From: Rhodopseudomonas infernalis
Lineage (GTDB): Bacteria > Pseudomonadota > Alphaproteobacteria > Rhizobiales > Xanthobacteraceae
Length of the DNA stretch: 64,000 bases
NCBI RefSeq assembly: GCF_022271405.1
Contig: NZ_JAJNAL010000007.1
Location: forward strand, 98,995-162,994
Direction of reading: 5' to 3'
Part shown: positions 56,162-64,000 of the stretch, piece after piece
Numbering within the stretch: position 1 is the first letter of the stretch
Layout: each line of letters opens with the position of its first letter
Program-made: the position numbers and the translations under genes
Notes under the pieces: generated by a model
Databases searched by the model: none
Told to the model about the DNA's origin: nothing
The model's input: the letters and a program-made list of their open reading frames with translations, nothing else

Positions 56162-56944
56162 TCAGGCCCCGACCGCCCGCACCGGCGGCTTGTCGGTGGC
56201 CGGGCAATACATCGCCTGCAATTCGCCCGCGATCGTGGTGTTCAGCACCTGCTCCAGCCGGGTCATCGCCCGGGCGATCGGAGCGGCATCGATCAGCCGG
56301 TGGTCGAAGCGGATTACCATGTCGAAGCGGCCGTCCTCGTGCAGCCGGCCGTAGCTCAGCATGTAGGGACCGGGGCTGATCGGATAGAGATCGCCGGCGC
56401 CGAGCGCCGACACCGATGACAGCCCGACGCTGCCGAAGAAATTGGCCCGCTGCCGGGCCAGCGCCAAGCCGCCCCACCACACTATCCGGCGCAGCGGCCA
56501 GGGCAGGGCGCTGATCCGCAGCAGCTTGCGGAACATCGGCACCTCGCAGATCGACGCGGTCTGCGCCTCGCGGATCAGCGCATCGACGCAGCGCAGCGAC
56601 AATTCGTCGGCGCCGACCACCTTCTGCATCAGCACGCAGTCCTCGCCCTCGACCGTCCGGGCGATCGCGATCATCGCGACGCTGCGCGGCAGCTCGTAGA
56701 GGTGAGGGAATGGGAAATCGACCACCAGCGTACGCAGCATCGGCTGCTCGCGCGCCACCACGGCCCAGGCTTTGGCGACGATCGCCGCGAAGCCGGGCGG
56801 CGATGCCAGCCGGTCGCGCGCCAGCCCCAGCGGCGTCAAATTCAGCGAGCGCTGATAGGTGATCAGCGGTACGCCTTGCGACGCCCGCATCAGATCGGCG
56901 ATCAGCCTTCGCCGCAGCGAGAGGATTCGGAGTTTTCCGCGCAC
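56162..56944 (-). CDS. Acyltransferase-fold protein related to 2-oxoacid dehydrogenase E2 domain
   Basis: I choose the GTG at 56944, 5 bp after the cupin stop, giving 260 residues. The C-terminal R-F-D-H-R-L-I-D-A-A-P-I-A-R matches the D-H-R-x-x-D-G catalytic-type motif of E2 acyltransferases, with Ala in place of Gly. There is no lipoyl or peripheral-subunit-binding domain. It may be a CoA-dependent acyltransferase outside the classic complex, or a scaffold. Translationally coupled to the cupin gene. Confidence 0.7.
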   Translation of the reverse strand: MRGKLRILSLRRRLIADLMRASQGVPLITYQRSLNLTPLGLARDRLASPPGFAAIVAKAWAVVAREQPMLRTLVVDFPFPHLYELPRSVAMIAIARTVEGEDCVLMQKVVGADELSLRCVDALIREAQTASICEVPMFRKLLRISALPWPLRRIVWWGGLALARQRANFFGSVGLSSVSALGAGDLYPISPGPYMLSYGRLHEDGRFDMVIRFDHRLIDAAPIARAMTRLEQVLNTTIAGELQAMYCPATDKPPVRAVGA

Positions 56945-56949
56945 TTTGG

Positions 56950-57339
56950 CTACGGCGCCGGAGTGGCGAGCGGCTTGGTCTTGTCGACCACCCACACCGC
57001 CATCACTTTGGCGGCGCCGCCGCCATGCGCCGCGGCGTCGTGCACCACGCCCGCGGGAATTGAGTACGAGTCGCCGGCCTTCAGATGTTTATCGGGCTGA
57101 CCGTCGATGCTCATCAGCGCTTCGCCTTCCAGCAGATAGCCGGTCTCGATGCCGGGGTGGGTGTGTCGGCCGATGCGGCCGCCGGCCGGGAGTTCCGCGA
57201 GGCCGCTGACCGTCACATAACCGTCCGGGAACTCGACCTTTTGCAGTGGTGTCCGCTTGATACCACTCGTCGGCTGCTGCGCGTAGGCTGCGCTTGCGGC
57301 CAGGGTCACGGCGAGCGCGATCCAGAGTTTGTTGGTCAT
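56950..57339 (-). CDS. Exported cupin-domain protein
   Basis: The ATG at 57339 has a strong GGAGGAC site. The 129-residue product has a signal peptide (cleavage near A-Y-A, about 20). The single cupin barrel holds G-R-H-T-H-P-G-I-E-T-G-Y (metal His/Glu set) and P-A-G-V-V-H-D near 98. It is like small secreted cupins of unknown substrate. It precedes the acyltransferase-fold gene by 5 bp. Confidence 0.88.
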   Translation of the reverse strand: MTNKLWIALAVTLAASAAYAQQPTSGIKRTPLQKVEFPDGYVTVSGLAELPAGGRIGRHTHPGIETGYLLEGEALMSIDGQPDKHLKAGDSYSIPAGVVHDAAAHGGGAAKVMAVWVVDKTKPLATPAP

Positions 57340-57392
57340 GTTAGTCCTCCCTGCCTGAGAAAGTAGCAGTGCGGGAGGCTGACGGAAAGCAC

Positions 57393-58187
57393 TCAGGCCG
57401 GAACTCGGCCTCCGAAATAAGGTGTGAGGGCGGCTGACAGCCGGTGCCGGCGTCCTGAAGTGAACACCATCTCGGCTCCGGGCTCTTCGGTCTGGCCGCT
57501 GCCGGCGCCGAGCAGGCTGACGACGCGGCGGGCGATCGCCGGCGCCGGGTCGATCCAGTCGACCGGCCAGGGCGCCAGCCGGACCAGCCGGTCGAGCAGC
57601 AGCGGATAATGGGTGCAGGCCAGCACGATGGTGTCGGTGCGGCTGCCCGGCCCGTCGCCCGCGACGAAGCACGGCGCGATCTCGGCTGAGATCGCCGCGT
57701 CCGGCACGCTGGTGCCGTCCAGCGCCGCTTCCGCCAGCGCGGCGAGATGCGCCGAGCCGACCAGCTTGACGTCGCAGCCCTGGGCGAAATCGCGGATCAG
57801 CGCGCGGGTGTATTCCCGCTTCACGGTGCCGCTGGTGCCGAGCACCGAGACGCGCCTAGTCTTCGACGCCGCGCAAGCCGGCTTGATCGCCGGCACGGTG
57901 CCGACGAACGGCACCTTGTAGGCAGCACGCAGATGCGCCAGCACCAGCGTCGAGGCGGTGTTGCAGGCGATTACCACCAGATCCGGCGCGTGCGCCTCGA
58001 TCAGCTCGCCGATCAGCGGCACCACCCGGCCGATGATCGCCTCCTCGCTGTGCTGCCCGTAAGGGAAGAATGCGTCGTCCGCCGCATACGTATAGCGCGC
58101 ATCCGGCCGCGCCCTGACGATCTCCCGCAGCACGGTGAGTCCGCCGAGGCCGGAATCGAAGACCAGAATGTTCGGATGCCCAGACAC
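57393..58187 (-). CDS. murI: Glutamate racemase
   Basis: The 264-residue product has D11-S12-G-L-G-G near the N-terminus, P-Y-G, the first catalytic Cys 75 in A-C-N-T-A-S-T, and the second in L-A-C-T-H-Y-P-L. It makes D-glutamate for peptidoglycan. Length is normal. It begins upstream of the cupin gene on the same strand with a 53-bp gap. Confidence 0.95.
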   Translation of the reverse strand: MSGHPNILVFDSGLGGLTVLREIVRARPDARYTYAADDAFFPYGQHSEEAIIGRVVPLIGELIEAHAPDLVVIACNTASTLVLAHLRAAYKVPFVGTVPAIKPACAASKTRRVSVLGTSGTVKREYTRALIRDFAQGCDVKLVGSAHLAALAEAALDGTSVPDAAISAEIAPCFVAGDGPGSRTDTIVLACTHYPLLLDRLVRLAPWPVDWIDPAPAIARRVVSLLGAGSGQTEEPGAEMVFTSGRRHRLSAALTPYFGGRVPA

Positions 58188-58274
58188 GCGGCAGATCTAG
58201 CGCAGTTTGGTTAGTTTTCGGTTGTCTTTTGCGCGAGGCTGCGTTGCGGCAGGCGGGACGATCCGAGCCTCGCC

Positions 58275-58394
58275 GTCATTCCGGTTCGCCGCGCAGCGGC
58301 GAACCCGGAATCTCGCAGCGTTCTGCGACGCTGTCATCTCCACAACATCTGGATTCCGGGTTCGCCCGCAAGAGCGAGCGCCCCGGAATGACGG
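58275..58394. repeat. Dispersed repeat family A, copy 3
   Basis: Ends GTCATTCCGG and CCCCGGAATGAC, inner GAACCCGGAATC and GGATTCCGGGTTCG, with the GCAGCGTTCTGCG centre, as at 45.5 kb. It lies in the 394-bp gap between purB and murI. Confidence 0.88.
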
Positions 58395-58452
58395 AGGATG
58401 GTGCGGCATAGTCGGATGGCAGTCGGGGGAATGTCGGTCAATCCCTCTCCTG

Positions 58453-58543
58453 GTCATTCCGGGGCGCGCGCCCTTCGCGCGCGAACCCGGAATCTCGAAG
58501 TGTTCTGCGTCTCCGTCGTTTCCACAAGCGCCCCGGAATGACG
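58453..58543. repeat. Dispersed repeat family A, copy 4 (truncated)
   Basis: It keeps both outer ends and the left inner arm but lacks about 30 bp including the right inner arm. It ends 39 bp before the purB stop. Confidence 0.85.
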
Positions 58544-58581
58544 AACGAGAGAACGGCGTCCGCCTCGGCTCTCGTCCGCCC

Positions 58582-59889
58582 TCAGCTCTCGCCGAACACC
58601 CGCTTGAAGATCGTGTCGACGTGCTTGAGGTGATAGCCGAGGTCGAATTGTTCTTCGATTTCGGCGTCGGTCATGTACTTCTTCATGTCCGGATCGGCCT
58701 TCAGCAGCGTCAGGAAGTCGCCTTCGCCGCGCCACACCGGCATGGCGTTGCGCTGCACGAGCTTGTAGCTCTCTTCGCGCGAGCAGCCCTTCTGGGTCAG
58801 CGCGGTGAGCAGGCGCTGCGAATGGATCAGGCCGCCGAGGCGGTCGAGGTTCTTCGCCATGTTGTCCGGATACACCACCAGCTTCTCGATCACGCCGGCC
58901 AGACGATTGAGCGCGAAGTCGAGCGTCACGGTGGAGTCCGGCGCGATCATGCGCTCGGCCGAGGAGTGCGAGATATCGCGCTCGTGCCACAGCACGACGT
59001 TCTCCATCGCCGGCATCGCATAGCTGCGCACCATGCGGGCGAGGCCGGTGAGGTTTTCGGTCAGCACCGGGTTGCGCTTGTGCGGCATCGACGACGAGCC
59101 CTTCTGGCCCTCGGAGAAGTACTCCTCGGCTTCGAGCACTTCGGTGCGCTGCAGATGGCGAATTTCCGTGGCGAGCCGCTCGACCGACGAGGCGATCACG
59201 CCCAGCACCGCGAAGTACATCGCGTGGCGATCGCGCGGGATCACCTGCGTCGACACCGGCTCGACCGCGAGGCCCATCGCCTTGGCGACGTGTTCTTCGA
59301 CGCGCGGATCGATATGCGCGAAGGTGCCGACCGAGCCGGAGATCGCGCAGGTCGCGACTTCCTTGCGGGCGGCGATCAGGCGCTCCTTGGCGCGCGAGAA
59401 TTCCGCATAGGCGTAGGCCATCTTCAGGCCGAACGTCACCGGCTCGGCGTGGATGCCGTGCGAGCGGCCGATCGACGGCGTCATCTTGTGCTCGAACGCG
59501 CGGGTCTTCAGCGCGGCGAGCACCCTGTCGAGATCGGCCAGCAGGATGTCGGCGGCGCGGGTGAGCTGGACGTTGAAGCAGGTGTCGAGCACGTCCGACG
59601 AGGTCATGCCTTGATGCACGAAGCGCGACAGCGGGCCGACGAATTCGGCCAGATGCGTCAGGAAGGCGATGACGTCGTGCTTCACCTCGCGCTCGATCTC
59701 GTCGATCCGCTCGACGTCGAACGCCGCGTCCTTGCCCTTGGCCCAGATCGTCTCCGCCGCTTCCTTCGGAATCACGCCGAGCGCCGCCTGCGCGTCCGAG
59801 GCATGCGCCTCGATCTCGAACCAGATCTTGAAGCGGGTCAGCGGCTCCCAAATGGCAGCCATTTCCGGACGGGTGTAGCGCGGGATCAT
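58582..59889 (-). CDS. purB: Adenylosuccinate lyase
   Basis: The 435-residue product starts MIPRYTRPEMAAIWEPLTRF. Fumarase-superfamily marks are H-Q-G-M-T-S-S-D-V-L-D near 93-103, S-H-G-I-H-A-E-P near 142 and the signature S-S-S-M-P-H-K-R-N-P near 270. It acts twice in purine synthesis, splitting fumarate from SAICAR and adenylosuccinate. Confidence 0.97.
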   Translation of the reverse strand: MIPRYTRPEMAAIWEPLTRFKIWFEIEAHASDAQAALGVIPKEAAETIWAKGKDAAFDVERIDEIEREVKHDVIAFLTHLAEFVGPLSRFVHQGMTSSDVLDTCFNVQLTRAADILLADLDRVLAALKTRAFEHKMTPSIGRSHGIHAEPVTFGLKMAYAYAEFSRAKERLIAARKEVATCAISGSVGTFAHIDPRVEEHVAKAMGLAVEPVSTQVIPRDRHAMYFAVLGVIASSVERLATEIRHLQRTEVLEAEEYFSEGQKGSSSMPHKRNPVLTENLTGLARMVRSYAMPAMENVVLWHERDISHSSAERMIAPDSTVTLDFALNRLAGVIEKLVVYPDNMAKNLDRLGGLIHSQRLLTALTQKGCSREESYKLVQRNAMPVWRGEGDFLTLLKADPDMKKYMTDAEIEEQFDLGYHLKHVDTIFKRVFGES

Positions 59890-60029
59890 CGGCGTCTCGT
59901 GATGTCAGGGGAATTAAGGCCGCGCTTTAGCAGATCGGGCGGGCAGCGGCTAGGCGGGGGGGAAGGGGAAGGCAGCGGGAAGGAGAGGGAGGCGGGGACG
60001 GGGGCGGGGCGGGCAAGGACCCCGCGTTC

Positions 60030-60066
60030 GTCATTCCGGGCTCGCCGCTGCGCGGCGCTCCGGACT
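60030..60066. repeat. Fragment of dispersed repeat family A
   Basis: Only GTCATTCCGGGCTCGCC plus an inner hairpin remains. It lies in the 458-bp gap 59890-60347, which also holds the next two repeats and no gene. Confidence 0.55.
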
Positions 60067-60078
60067 GGCGCAAGGCCC

Positions 60079-60187
60079 GTAGCCTCGATGAAGCGAAGCG
60101 CAATCGAGGGCCAGCTGAGCGACGCCTCCAGCCCAGGACGCAGGGTTCAGGCGCTGCCCCGGATTGCGCTGCGCTCCATCCGGGCTA
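60079..60187. repeat. Palindromic repeat, GTAGCC(C/T)CGGATGAAGCG family, copy 2
   Basis: It opens GTAGCCTCGATGAAGCGAAG and closes CGCTCCATCCGGGCTAC. It is related to 41077-41157 but with different middle sequence. Confidence 0.75.
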
Positions 60188-60246
60188 CAGGCCTTGAGGG
60201 AATTCCCACCTCGCGACGAAGCAGTGCGCTTGCGCCACCACCCGCC

Positions 60247-60334
60247 GTCATCGTCCGGCTTGATCGGACGACCCAGTATCCCAGCGCGCCCGTTGCTCCG
60301 CGGCCTATAATGGATGGTACGAACTGGGTCGTCG
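60247..60334. repeat. Palindromic repeat, 'CCCAGTATCC' family, copy 2
   Basis: CGTCCGGCTTGATCGGACGA then CCCAGTATCCCAGCG resembles the left half of 11311-11415. The right end has GAACTGGGTCGTCG. It ends 14 bp before the rpe stop. Confidence 0.65.
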
Positions 60335-60347
60335 CAGGTCGAGCGGC

Positions 60348-61046
60348 CTAAACCACTTCGCCTCTTGCGCTCATCGCCGCATTCCTGATCCCCGCGATGT
60401 TCGCCTTGTACGCGTCCAGCGTCCCGCCCTTGAACACAGCGCTGCCCGCGACCAGCGCATTCGCTCCGGCGGCTGCCAGTTCACCCGCGACCTTGTCACT
60501 CACGCCGCCATCGACTTCGATGTCGATCGGCCGTCCGGCAACCATCGCGCGGATCGCTTTGATCTTCTCCACTGCGCTCGGGATGAAGGCCTGGCCGCCG
60601 AAGCCGGGGTTGACCGACATCACCAGCACGAGGTCGAGGTCGTCGAGCACGTATTCGATCACGGACGGATGCGTTCCGGGGTTGAGCGAGACGCCGGCCT
60701 TCTTGCCGAGCGCGCGGATCGCCTGCAGCGAGCGGTGCAGATGCGGGCCGGCTTCGGCGTGGACGGTGATGTGGTCGCAGCCGGCTTTGGCGAAGGCTTC
60801 GAGATAGGGGTCGCACGGCGCGATCATCAGATGCGCGTCGAAGATCTTCGTGGTGTGCGGCCGCATCGCCTTGATGACGTCGGGGCCGTAGGAAATGTTC
60901 GGCACGAAATGGCCGTCCATGACGTCGAGATGGATCCAGTCGGCGCCGGCCTGATCGACAGCGCGGACTTCTTCGCCCAGCCTGGAGAAATCCGAGGCGA
61001 GGATCGACGGCGCGATGGCGAGCGGGCGGGGCGCGAAGGGGGACAT
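60348..61046 (-). CDS. rpe: Ribulose-phosphate 3-epimerase
   Basis: The ATG at 61046 gives 232 residues. TIM-barrel marks are P-S-I-L-A-S-D-F near 14-21, [12 protein letters not shown] near 41-52, [16 protein letters not shown] and E-V-D-G-G-V. It interconverts ribulose-5-P and xylulose-5-P for the pentose-phosphate pathway and the Calvin cycle. Not next to cbb genes here. Confidence 0.96.
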   Translation of the reverse strand: MSPFAPRPLAIAPSILASDFSRLGEEVRAVDQAGADWIHLDVMDGHFVPNISYGPDVIKAMRPHTTKIFDAHLMIAPCDPYLEAFAKAGCDHITVHAEAGPHLHRSLQAIRALGKKAGVSLNPGTHPSVIEYVLDDLDLVLVMSVNPGFGGQAFIPSAVEKIKAIRAMVAGRPIDIEVDGGVSDKVAGELAAAGANALVAGSAVFKGGTLDAYKANIAGIRNAAMSARGEVV

Positions 61047-61348
61047 CGGCGGTTTCCTGGTCGTTTTGCTGATCATGTCCGGCGCCGCATGGCGTGACCG
61101 AGCGCCGAGGGCCGATTCCGCTAACACGCGAAACCCGGCCTCGCAATGCGGAGCCGCATGGCGCGCGGCCGCAGATGTGCTCGGCAGGTTCTGCCGGTGC
61201 GGCAGAAATTTCCCCGGACACGGCGCCGCGCCGCGGTGAAAACCTCAGCGTTTCCAGTGTGTCGCGCCTTGGCATGGCGGTTGCTCGAGGGAGGCAGGAC
61301 GCGTGTGAGGAGTTGCCGCCGTGGTGCGGCGCTGAATGGAGAACGGCC

Positions 61349-62089
61349 ATGATTCCAGCCCTTGGCGCGATCGGTGCACTATCCGGACTGCTCAGCGCGC
61401 TCAGCTCGTCGAGCTCCTCGACCAAGACCACCAGCCTCAGCAATCCCTTCGAGCCATCCAGCGCCAAGTCGAGCGACAGCAGTTCGCTGAGCACGCCCGC
61501 CAGCGGCGGTTCGTCGGCATCGGGCGGGCTGTCGCCGGAACTGATGCAGGCGCTGCTCGCCGCGCAGCAGGGCCAGTCGGCCGATCCGACGACGACGAAA
61601 GAGAAGAGCCGCGATGCCGCGCTGAAGGACCTGTTCGCGCAGCTCGACGGCAATGGCGACGGCGCGATCAGCAAGGGCGAATTCGAAAGCGCGCTCGGCG
61701 CCGGCGGCACCAACACGGCGAATGCCGACAAGGTATTCGCCAAGCTCGATACCGATGGCGACGGCTCGGTCAGCGCCAAGGAATTGGCGGCGGCGCTGCA
61801 GAGCAAGAAGAAGGCGCATCACCACGACGGCTCGCAACAGGCCGGCAACGGCTCGGGCGATCCGCTGCAGGCGTTGACTGGCGCGTCGTCGACCAGCGTC
61901 ACCAATTCGGACGGCACCGTCACCACCTCGGTGACATATGCCGACGGCTCGAAAGTCTCGATGACCTCAGCCGCCGGCGCCAGCAGCTCCAAGGCGAGCT
62001 CGTCGTATAATTTCGTCGAGCAATTGATCCAGCGCCAGGCCAATCAGGTTCAGTCGGCAGCGACCTCGACGGTGTCGATCAAGGCGTGA
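61349..62089 (+). CDS. EF-hand protein, Ser-rich
   Basis: The ATG at 61349 has GGAG 6 nt upstream. The 246-residue product has a short hydrophobic N-terminus and a Ser-rich segment (20-60). Two canonical EF-hand loops follow, D100 to E111 (D-G-N-G-D-G-A-I-S-K-G-E) and D134 to E145 (D-T-D-G-D-G-S-V-S-A-K-E). A Ser/Thr/Gly-rich end follows. It should bind Ca2+. A classical signal peptide is not clear. Its 3' end overlaps the convergent peptidase gene by 11 bp. Confidence 0.85.
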   Translation: MIPALGAIGALSGLLSALSSSSSSTKTTSLSNPFEPSSAKSSDSSSLSTPASGGSSASGGLSPELMQALLAAQQGQSADPTTTKEKSRDAALKDLFAQLDGNGDGAISKGEFESALGAGGTNTANADKVFAKLDTDGDGSVSAKELAAALQSKKKAHHHDGSQQAGNGSGDPLQALTGASSTSVTNSDGTVTTSVTYADGSKVSMTSAAGASSSKASSSYNFVEQLIQRQANQVQSAATSTVSIKA

Positions 62090-63074
62090 AGCGATCGCGC
62101 CATGCCGGCTGCGCATCGCTGAACGGCAGGCGGGTCGCCTCGTAGACGCCGCGTGCGATCGCGCGGGCGACGGTGTTGGCGGCGATCGCGCCGAGTTCGG
62201 TCAGGCCGGCCAGCGGATCGACCGGCTTCTGGCCGGTGGCGGCGGCAAATACCACGTCGCCGTCGAGCGGCGCGTGCACCGGATAGATCGCGCGCGCGAA
62301 TCCGGTCTGCGCCAGCATCGCCAGCCGCTTCACCTGGGTCTTGGTCAGCACCGCATCGGTGACGACCGCGACCAGCGTGGTGTTCTCGGCCGTAGCGGCG
62401 GCCGCGCCCTTGAGCTGAATTTTCAGATGCTCCGGCGTGAACGGATTCGGCAGGCCGCAACCGCCGAATTCCTTGCCCTGTTCGAACGGCGCCGACCAGA
62501 ACCACGGCCCGTCGCCGATGGTGACGCTGCCGATTGCATTCACCGCCGCAATCGCGCCGACCGTGATGCCGCCGGGCGTCATCGCCGACGCCGAGCCGAG
62601 GCCGCCTTTGTAGTTCGCCGTGGTGGCACCGAGCCCAGCGCCGACGCTGCCGAGCGCGAAGTCCTCGCTCGCGGCCTGCGCCGCCGCATAGCCGAGGTCG
62701 CGATAGGGTGAGAATCTGCCCCACGCCTTGTCGCCGCCATTGAGCATGTCGAAGATCACGCCGCCGGGCACGATCGGGATCGTCGCGGTGCCGATCGCAA
62801 AGCCGCGGCCCTGCTCGGCGAGCCAGGCCTGCACGCCGCCGCCTGCATCGAGCCCGAAGGCCGAGCCGCCCGACAGCGTGAAGCCGTCGACCTGTTCGAC
62901 GGTATTGACCGGCTCGAGCAGCACGCCGTCGCGAATCCCCGGTCCGCCGCCGCGCACGTCGATCGAGGCGACCGCTGGCTGATCGAACAGAATGGCGGTC
63001 ACGCCGGAGGCGAGCTTGGCGTCGTCGGCATGGCCGACGCGAACGCCGGCGACATCGGTGATGAGGTTCTTCAA
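62079..63074 (-). CDS. P1-family (DmpA-like) aminopeptidase
   Basis: The 331-residue product has the family marks V-G-H-A-D-D, T-L-S-G-G-S-A-F-G-L-D-A, G-A-G-L-G-A-T-T-A-N-Y-K-G-G-L-G-S-A-S and V-A-A-A-T-G-Q-K-P. DmpA-type enzymes self-cleave before a nucleophilic Ser, here probably in G-L-G-S-A-S. They act on beta- or D-aminopeptides. Substrate unknown. Confidence 0.9.
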   Translation of the reverse strand: MKNLITDVAGVRVGHADDAKLASGVTAILFDQPAVASIDVRGGGPGIRDGVLLEPVNTVEQVDGFTLSGGSAFGLDAGGGVQAWLAEQGRGFAIGTATIPIVPGGVIFDMLNGGDKAWGRFSPYRDLGYAAAQAASEDFALGSVGAGLGATTANYKGGLGSASAMTPGGITVGAIAAVNAIGSVTIGDGPWFWSAPFEQGKEFGGCGLPNPFTPEHLKIQLKGAAAATAENTTLVAVVTDAVLTKTQVKRLAMLAQTGFARAIYPVHAPLDGDVVFAAATGQKPVDPLAGLTELGAIAANTVARAIARGVYEATRLPFSDAQPAWRDRFTP

Positions 63075-63217
63075 GGCTTATCCGTGGATCTGGCGAGGTG
63101 AGGAGCGCATCTTCGGCCTAAACACTTGGTCGAAGCAACCCTCACGGGGCGATCACAAGGCGCGGAACGTTGCCGCATCGCCTTGCGTCGCCCAGGCGCG
63201 GCGGTGCATGTAGCCGC

Positions 63218-63952
63218 ATGATCCACGACGTCTCGATCCCTGCGGCGCTGATTGCCGGCCTGGTCAGCTTCCTGTCGCCCTGCGTGCTGCCGCTGGTGCC
63301 GCCGTATCTGATCTATCTGACCGGCGCGACCATCGAGCATGTCGCCGCCGACGAATCCGAACGGACCTCGAAGCGCGCGGTGATGATCTCGGCGCTGATG
63401 TTCGTGCTCGGCTTCTCGACCGTGTTTGTCGCGCTCGGCGCCAGTGCGAGCTTGGTCGGCGGGCTTATCCGCGCCTGGTCGGCCGAACTGGCGATCGTCG
63501 CCGGCATCGTCATCATCCTGATGGGCCTGCACTTCCTCGGCCTGACGCGGCTCAACATCCTGATGCGTGAGGGCCGGCTGCCGATTCCCAAGCCGGTCGG
63601 ACTGTGGGGCGCCTATGTAATGGGCCTCGCCTTCGCGTTCGGCTGGACGCCGTGTATCGGCCCGATCCTCGCGGCGATCCTGTCGGTGGCGGCGGCCGAA
63701 GCCACGGTGGCGAAGGGTGCGGGGCTGCTCGCGATCTACTCGCTCGGCCTCGGCGTGCCGTTCCTGCTCGCCGCGCTGATGATCGAACAGTTCTCCGGCC
63801 TGTTCGCCCGGATGAAAAAGCACCTCGCGACAGTCGAGCGCGCGATGGGCGTCCTGATGATCCTGACCGGCATCGGCTTCCTCACCGGCGCCGTCAGCGA
63901 CGTGAGTATCTGGCTGCTGAACACGTTCCCGGCGCTGGGGAATATCGGTTAG
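63218..63952 (+). CDS. ccdA: CcdA-type cytochrome c biogenesis / thiol transporter
   Basis: The ATG at 63218 gives 244 residues with six transmembrane helices. C22 in L-S-P-C-V-L-P-L-V-P-P-Y and C146 in G-W-T-P-C-I-G-P are the reactive pair. CcdA passes electrons from cytoplasmic thioredoxin to the periplasm for cytochrome c maturation. The gene is complete. Only 48 bp of unannotated sequence remain to the window end. Confidence 0.93.
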   Translation: MIHDVSIPAALIAGLVSFLSPCVLPLVPPYLIYLTGATIEHVAADESERTSKRAVMISALMFVLGFSTVFVALGASASLVGGLIRAWSAELAIVAGIVIILMGLHFLGLTRLNILMREGRLPIPKPVGLWGAYVMGLAFAFGWTPCIGPILAAILSVAAAEATVAKGAGLLAIYSLGLGVPFLLAALMIEQFSGLFARMKKHLATVERAMGVLMILTGIGFLTGAVSDVSIWLLNTFPALGNIG

Positions 63953-64000
63953 TTCGCGCTGACTTTGTTCCGCATCGCCATCCTCACTATCAAACGTCAT

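Noticed and set aside
58207..60351. A 714-codon open frame covering family A repeats and the purB antisense
   Set aside because: It crosses repeats and purB in antisense; no start signal or domain.

Overview
The window is a contiguous, GC-rich, gene-dense piece of an alphaproteobacterial chromosome. The gene content and order (pgsA-like, hda, ppk, ppx, rnd; DUF177, plsX, fabH, ihfA, merR; a K+-independent H+-pyrophosphatase; CBP3-type cytochrome bc1 chaperone) and the many short palindromic repeats point to Nitrobacteraceae, most likely Rhodopseudomonas or a close Bradyrhizobium relative. The genus is an inference from recognised families; no search was run. I see no prophage, CRISPR array, rRNA operon or complete IS element. 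One domesticated REP-type transposase and one tRNA are present.

Layout. 0-11 kb: mixed envelope and hypothetical genes (Sel1 protein, DUF1328, GNAT, PaaI thioesterase, M20 deacylase, small secreted proteins, CreA, L,D-transpeptidase, polysaccharide deacetylase, DHFR-like, DoxX). 11-19.7 kb: malic enzyme, aspS, selO, rnd and a bestrophin-like channel. 19.7-27.1 kb: the polyphosphate pair ppx/ppk, hda, a CDP-alcohol phosphatidyltransferase, divergent purM-purN, and a cold-shock gene. 27.6-32.3 kb: a Crp/Fnr regulator with a His-rich tail, TerC, ndk, an ABC-F ATPase and tRNA-Pro(GGG). 32.4-37.7 kb: the fatty-acid/phospholipid cluster (plsX-fabH-ihfA-merR with DUF177 and the bc1 chaperone) divergent from bamE. 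37.8-43.4 kb: a TctC-type binding protein, an epoxide-hydrolase-like enzyme, a REP-associated transposase flanked by inverted REPs, DUF2171 and hppA. 43.6-50 kb: thiL, a TetR/DUF308 pair with matching operators, a secreted hydrolase and ergothioneine genes egtD/egtB. 50-57 kb: CGFS glutaredoxin, macrodomain protein, serine hydrolase, RGG-rich exported protein, threonine aldolase, an AT-rich islet with two small membrane proteins, rpsD, and a cupin/acyltransferase-fold pair. 57.4-64 kb: murI, purB, rpe, an EF-hand protein, a P1-type peptidase and ccdA.

Most of the window is housekeeping: purine synthesis (purM, purN, purB), polyphosphate and pyrophosphate metabolism (ppk, ppx, hppA, ndk), cell wall (murI, L,D-transpeptidase), lipids (plsX, fabH, pgsA-like) and redox (egtB/egtD, glutaredoxin, ccdA). 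The unusual material is mostly non-coding or small: several families of dispersed palindromes, a 16-bp operator shared by tetR and its neighbour, an AT-rich islet with two FixK/FNR-type boxes upstream of a sigma70-like promoter, a hairpin that would hide the GNAT ribosome-binding site, and a long poly-G/poly-C tract that may be an assembly fault.
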